NCBI RefSeq assembly: GCF_003205495.1
Contig: NZ_QJRX01000002.1
Location: 1-64,000, forward strand
Length of the DNA stretch: 64,000 nucleotides
DNA from: Aquipseudomonas alcaligenes
GTDB lineage: Bacteria > Pseudomonadota > Gammaproteobacteria > Pseudomonadales > Pseudomonadaceae
Direction: 5' to 3'
The notes below the pieces were generated by a model, which was not told the DNA's origin, searched no databases, and saw only the letters and a program-made list of their open reading frames with translations. Shown in pieces: positions 61,806 through 64,000 of this stretch. Position 1 is the first letter of the stretch, and every line of letters starts with the position of its first letter. The position numbers and the translations under genes were made by a program.

Positions 61806-62627
61806 ATGAATTTCCTCGTGCTTCTGTTGGTGCTCTGGGTGGAGAAGCTCTCCGCCGGGCGCGCACGCATTCAGCAGGACGGACCCTGGCTGCGCTGGCT
61901 GGCCAGTGTGGAGGGCGGTGCGCCCTGGCGCGCCCTGCTGCTCGTGGTGCTGCTGCCGGTGCTGCTGCTCGGCCTGCTGCTGTTGGCCCTGGAACCGCTG
62001 GCCTATGGCTGGCTGGCGTTGCCGGTGCACCTGCTGGTGCTGGTCTACAGCCTGGGGCGTGGCGATGTGCTGGCGGCGCTCGGGCCGTTCCGCGATGCCT
62101 GGCGACGTGGCGACGACCAGGCCGCGCTGCACGTGGCCGAGCGTGACCTGGGCGTGGCGGCGGACGGCGAGGCCGAGCTGTTGCAGCGGGTGCAGGATTA
62201 CGAGCTGTGGCAGGCCTATCAGGGCTTCTTCGCGGTGATCTTCTGGTACGCCCTGCTCGGGCCGCTACCGGCGCTGGCCTATCGCTTGCTGGCCCTGGCC
62301 GCCGAGCACTCCGCCCAGCCGGCGGTGGCCGAGCGCGCGGCGCAGCTGCGCCATGCCCTGGACTGGCTGCCGGTGCGGGTGCTGGCGGCCAGCTTCGCCC
62401 TGGTCGGCAACTTCGCCGCCGTCAGCCGCGCCGTCCTGCACGACCTGCTGGCCTGGGACGTCGCCGCCGCGCAGCTGGTGGCCAGTGCCGGACGCGCCGC
62501 CGGCGAGCTGCCCGAGCCGCAGGCGGGCGAGGCCGGCGTCGACAGCCTGGACGAGCTGTGGCAGCTGCTGATCCGCGCCGCGGTACTCTGGTATGCGGCC
62601 TTCGCCGTGTGGATTCTGCTGCTCTAG
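61806..62627 (+). CDS. ampE: Membrane protein AmpE
   Basis: A 273-residue inner-membrane protein, often called a regulatory signalling modulator. It has about four hydrophobic segments; the N terminus MNFLVLLLVLWVEKLS and the C-terminal LIRAAVLWYAAFAVWILLL are typical. Its role in beta-lactamase regulation is unclear. It starts immediately after the ampD stop. Confidence 0.92.
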   Translation: MNFLVLLLVLWVEKLSAGRARIQQDGPWLRWLASVEGGAPWRALLLVVLLPVLLLGLLLLALEPLAYGWLALPVHLLVLVYSLGRGDVLAALGPFRDAWRRGDDQAALHVAERDLGVAADGEAELLQRVQDYELWQAYQGFFAVIFWYALLGPLPALAYRLLALAAEHSAQPAVAERAAQLRHALDWLPVRVLAASFALVGNFAAVSRAVLHDLLAWDVAAAQLVASAGRAAGELPEPQAGEAGVDSLDELWQLLIRAAVLWYAAFAVWILLL

Positions 62628-62633
62628 CCGGCC

Positions 62634-63524
62634 TCAAGGCCACAGCCAGGCGGCTCCGCGCACGCCGCTGGAGTCGCCGTGGCGGGCCTGTACCAGGCGG
62701 GTGTTCACCTGGTCCGAGAACACGTGGCGGACCAGCAGCGGTGGCACCCGCTGGTAGAGTGCGGGGATGTTCGACAGGCCGCCGCCGAGCACTATCACCT
62801 GCGGGTCGATGACGTTGATTACCGAGGCCAGCGCCCTGGCCAGCTGCTCGCAATAGGTGTCCAGCGCCTGTGCGGCGGCCGGCTCGCCGTCTTGCGCCAG
62901 CCTGGCCAGGCCCGCGGCGTTCAGGCCGAGGCCGCTGCGGGCGGCCCAGCCGGGGCCGCTGAGGAAGGTCTCGATGCAGTCGTCCAGGCCGCAGTAGCAG
63001 CGCCGCGCCGGCCCGTCGGCGGGAGTGCGCCAGGGCAGGGCGTTGTGCCCCCACTCGCCGGCGATGGCATTCGGCCCCGCCAGCAGTCTGCCGTGGATGA
63101 CGATGCCGCCGCCGACGCCGGTGCCGAGTATCACCCCGAATACGCTGTCGGCGCCGGCGCCGGCACCATCGCTGGCCTCGGACAGGGCGAAGCAGTCGGC
63201 ATCGTTGGCCAGGCGCACCGGGCGCTGCAACAGGTGCTGCAGATCGCCCTGCAGGTCCTGGCCGATCAGGCAGGTGGAGTTAGCGTTCTTGATTCGCCCG
63301 TGGTCCGGCGAGCGGGTGCCGGGGATGCCGATGCCGACGCTGCCGCGCGCGCCCAACTGCTGCTCGGCTTCCTGCACCAGGCGGACTATGGTCTGCACGG
63401 TGGCGGGGTAATCGCCCTGCGGGGTCGGCAGGCGCCGGCGTAACCGTTCGTCGGAACCCTCCAGTGCGATGATTTCAGTCTTGGTGCCACCCAGATCAAT
63501 GCCGAAGCGGAGGGATGTGCGCAT
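62634..63524 (-). CDS. ROK family sugar kinase (fructokinase/glucokinase type)
   Basis: A 296-residue ROK kinase. The ATP-binding DxGGTK motif is FGIDLGGTKTE at the N terminus; the sugar-site segments are VRLANDADCFALSE and GTGVGGGIV. The ROK zinc motif is GHNALPW followed by CYCGLDDCIE. It phosphorylates a hexose, most likely fructose or glucose; the exact substrate cannot be told. It converges with ampE, six bases apart, and is divergent from the chemoreceptor gene. Confidence 0.9.
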   Translation of the reverse strand: MRTSLRFGIDLGGTKTEIIALEGSDERLRRRLPTPQGDYPATVQTIVRLVQEAEQQLGARGSVGIGIPGTRSPDHGRIKNANSTCLIGQDLQGDLQHLLQRPVRLANDADCFALSEASDGAGAGADSVFGVILGTGVGGGIVIHGRLLAGPNAIAGEWGHNALPWRTPADGPARRCYCGLDDCIETFLSGPGWAARSGLGLNAAGLARLAQDGEPAAAQALDTYCEQLARALASVINVIDPQVIVLGGGLSNIPALYQRVPPLLVRHVFSDQVNTRLVQARHGDSSGVRGAAWLWP

Positions 63525-63699
63525 TCTTAACCTTAAGTTACAGAGGCCAGGGCCGATATCCGGTATACAAGCCGTCGGGGGAGTGCGTCTGGCCAGTGGC
63601 CACTCCCGCTAGAATCCCAGTGATACCGCTACCTTGCCGTTCAATAGATCAGCCCGCTCCCGGCTGGCATAAAACAATAATGGCAACAGGAGACGTCTA

Positions 63700-64000
63700 G
63701 TGAATAGCGTGTTGTACCCTGCCATCGCCCTGATGAACCGCCTGAGCTTCGGCATGAAGTTCAGCCTCATCAGCGTACTGTTCTTCCTGCCCATGCTCGT
63801 CACCAACTATTTCCTGGTGCGCGAGTCCTATGATGCCTTCGTCGACACCCGTACCGAGCTGCAGAGCCTGGAGCTGCTCAAGCAGAGCCTGACGATGCGC
63901 CAGCAGCTGGAACGGCTCAATGACCTCTACGAGATCAATGCCGTACTCGGGCAGTCCGGCGAGTCGGAGAAGCTGGCCGGGATGATAGGCGAGCTGGAAA
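63700..64000 (+). CDS. Methyl-accepting chemotaxis protein, N-terminal part
   Basis: The open frame runs off the window end after 100 codons. It starts with GTG behind AGGAGA and reads MNSVLYPAIALMNRLSFG, then a membrane helix (KFSLISVLFFLPMLVTNYFLV) and a periplasmic-looking helical region (LKQSLTMRQQLERLNDLYEI). This matches the start of the chemoreceptor next to ampE in P. aeruginosa (PA4520) as I recall it. The signalling domain lies outside the window, so the call rests on the N terminus and synteny. Confidence 0.75.
   Translation, partial: MNSVLYPAIALMNRLSFGMKFSLISVLFFLPMLVTNYFLVRESYDAFVDTRTELQSLELLKQSLTMRQQLERLNDLYEINAVLGQSGESEKLAGMIGELE

Overview
This window is chromosomal DNA from a high-GC gammaproteobacterium, almost certainly a Pseudomonas. 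The order ispB-rplU-rpmA-obg-proB-creA-rpsT-murJ-ribF-ileS-lspA-fkpB-ispH-[fimT to pilE]-thiO-pilR-pilS-bamD-rluD-pgeF-clpB, then yacG-coaE-pilD-pilC-pilB-pilA-tRNA-Thr-nadC-DUF1631-ampD-ampE-chemoreceptor, is the order I recall from the PA4520-PA4577 part of P. aeruginosa PAO1. The species cannot be fixed from the sequence alone.

Layout. 0.3-12 kb: ettA, rtcB, a DksA-like zinc protein, a Lon-like protease, a YqhA-type membrane protein, a small photolyase operon, an FKBP isomerase, a small gene with a Fur-box-like promoter, and ispB. 12-23.5 kb: dense housekeeping genes for ribosome, GTPase, proline, peptidoglycan lipid II, flavin, isoleucyl-tRNA, lipoprotein and isoprenoid functions. 23.5-31 kb: the minor-pilin operon fimT-fimU-pilV-pilW-pilX-pilY1-pilE on the minus strand, visibly poorer in G+C than its flanks and without a pilY2 gene. 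31-41 kb: thiO, the pilSR two-component system, bamD, rluD, pgeF and clpB. 41-48.5 kb: a PilZ/DUF1631 pair, three tRNA genes (Asn, Pro, Lys), a type II NADH dehydrogenase, MOSC and DUF1780 genes, and an orphan ECF/CbiM-like permease. 48.5-53 kb: yacG-coaE-pilD-pilC-pilB. 53-57.7 kb: the pilin locus, ending at tRNA-Thr. 57.7-64 kb: nadC, a second DUF1631 gene, ampDE, an ROK sugar kinase and the start of a chemoreceptor.

The most unusual part is the major pilin locus (53.2-57.6 kb). Where Pseudomonas normally has one full-length pilA, this genome has a 60-residue prepilin (52 residues mature: only the N-terminal helix). It is followed 20 bp later by a gene for a Sec-exported 146-residue protein with a C-terminal cysteine pair. 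This is the split PilA-N/PilA-C arrangement known from Geobacter. The pair lies behind a sigma-54-type promoter and ends in a strong terminator. A four-gene overlapping cassette (ABC permease, TPR protein, ABC ATPase, acyltransferase) then fills the space up to tRNA-Thr, the position that carries variable pilin accessory genes in P. aeruginosa. PilB, PilC, PilD, PilSR, PilY1 and the minor pilins are all here to build the fibre. I infer a horizontally exchanged, two-chain type IV pilus module in a Pseudomonas.
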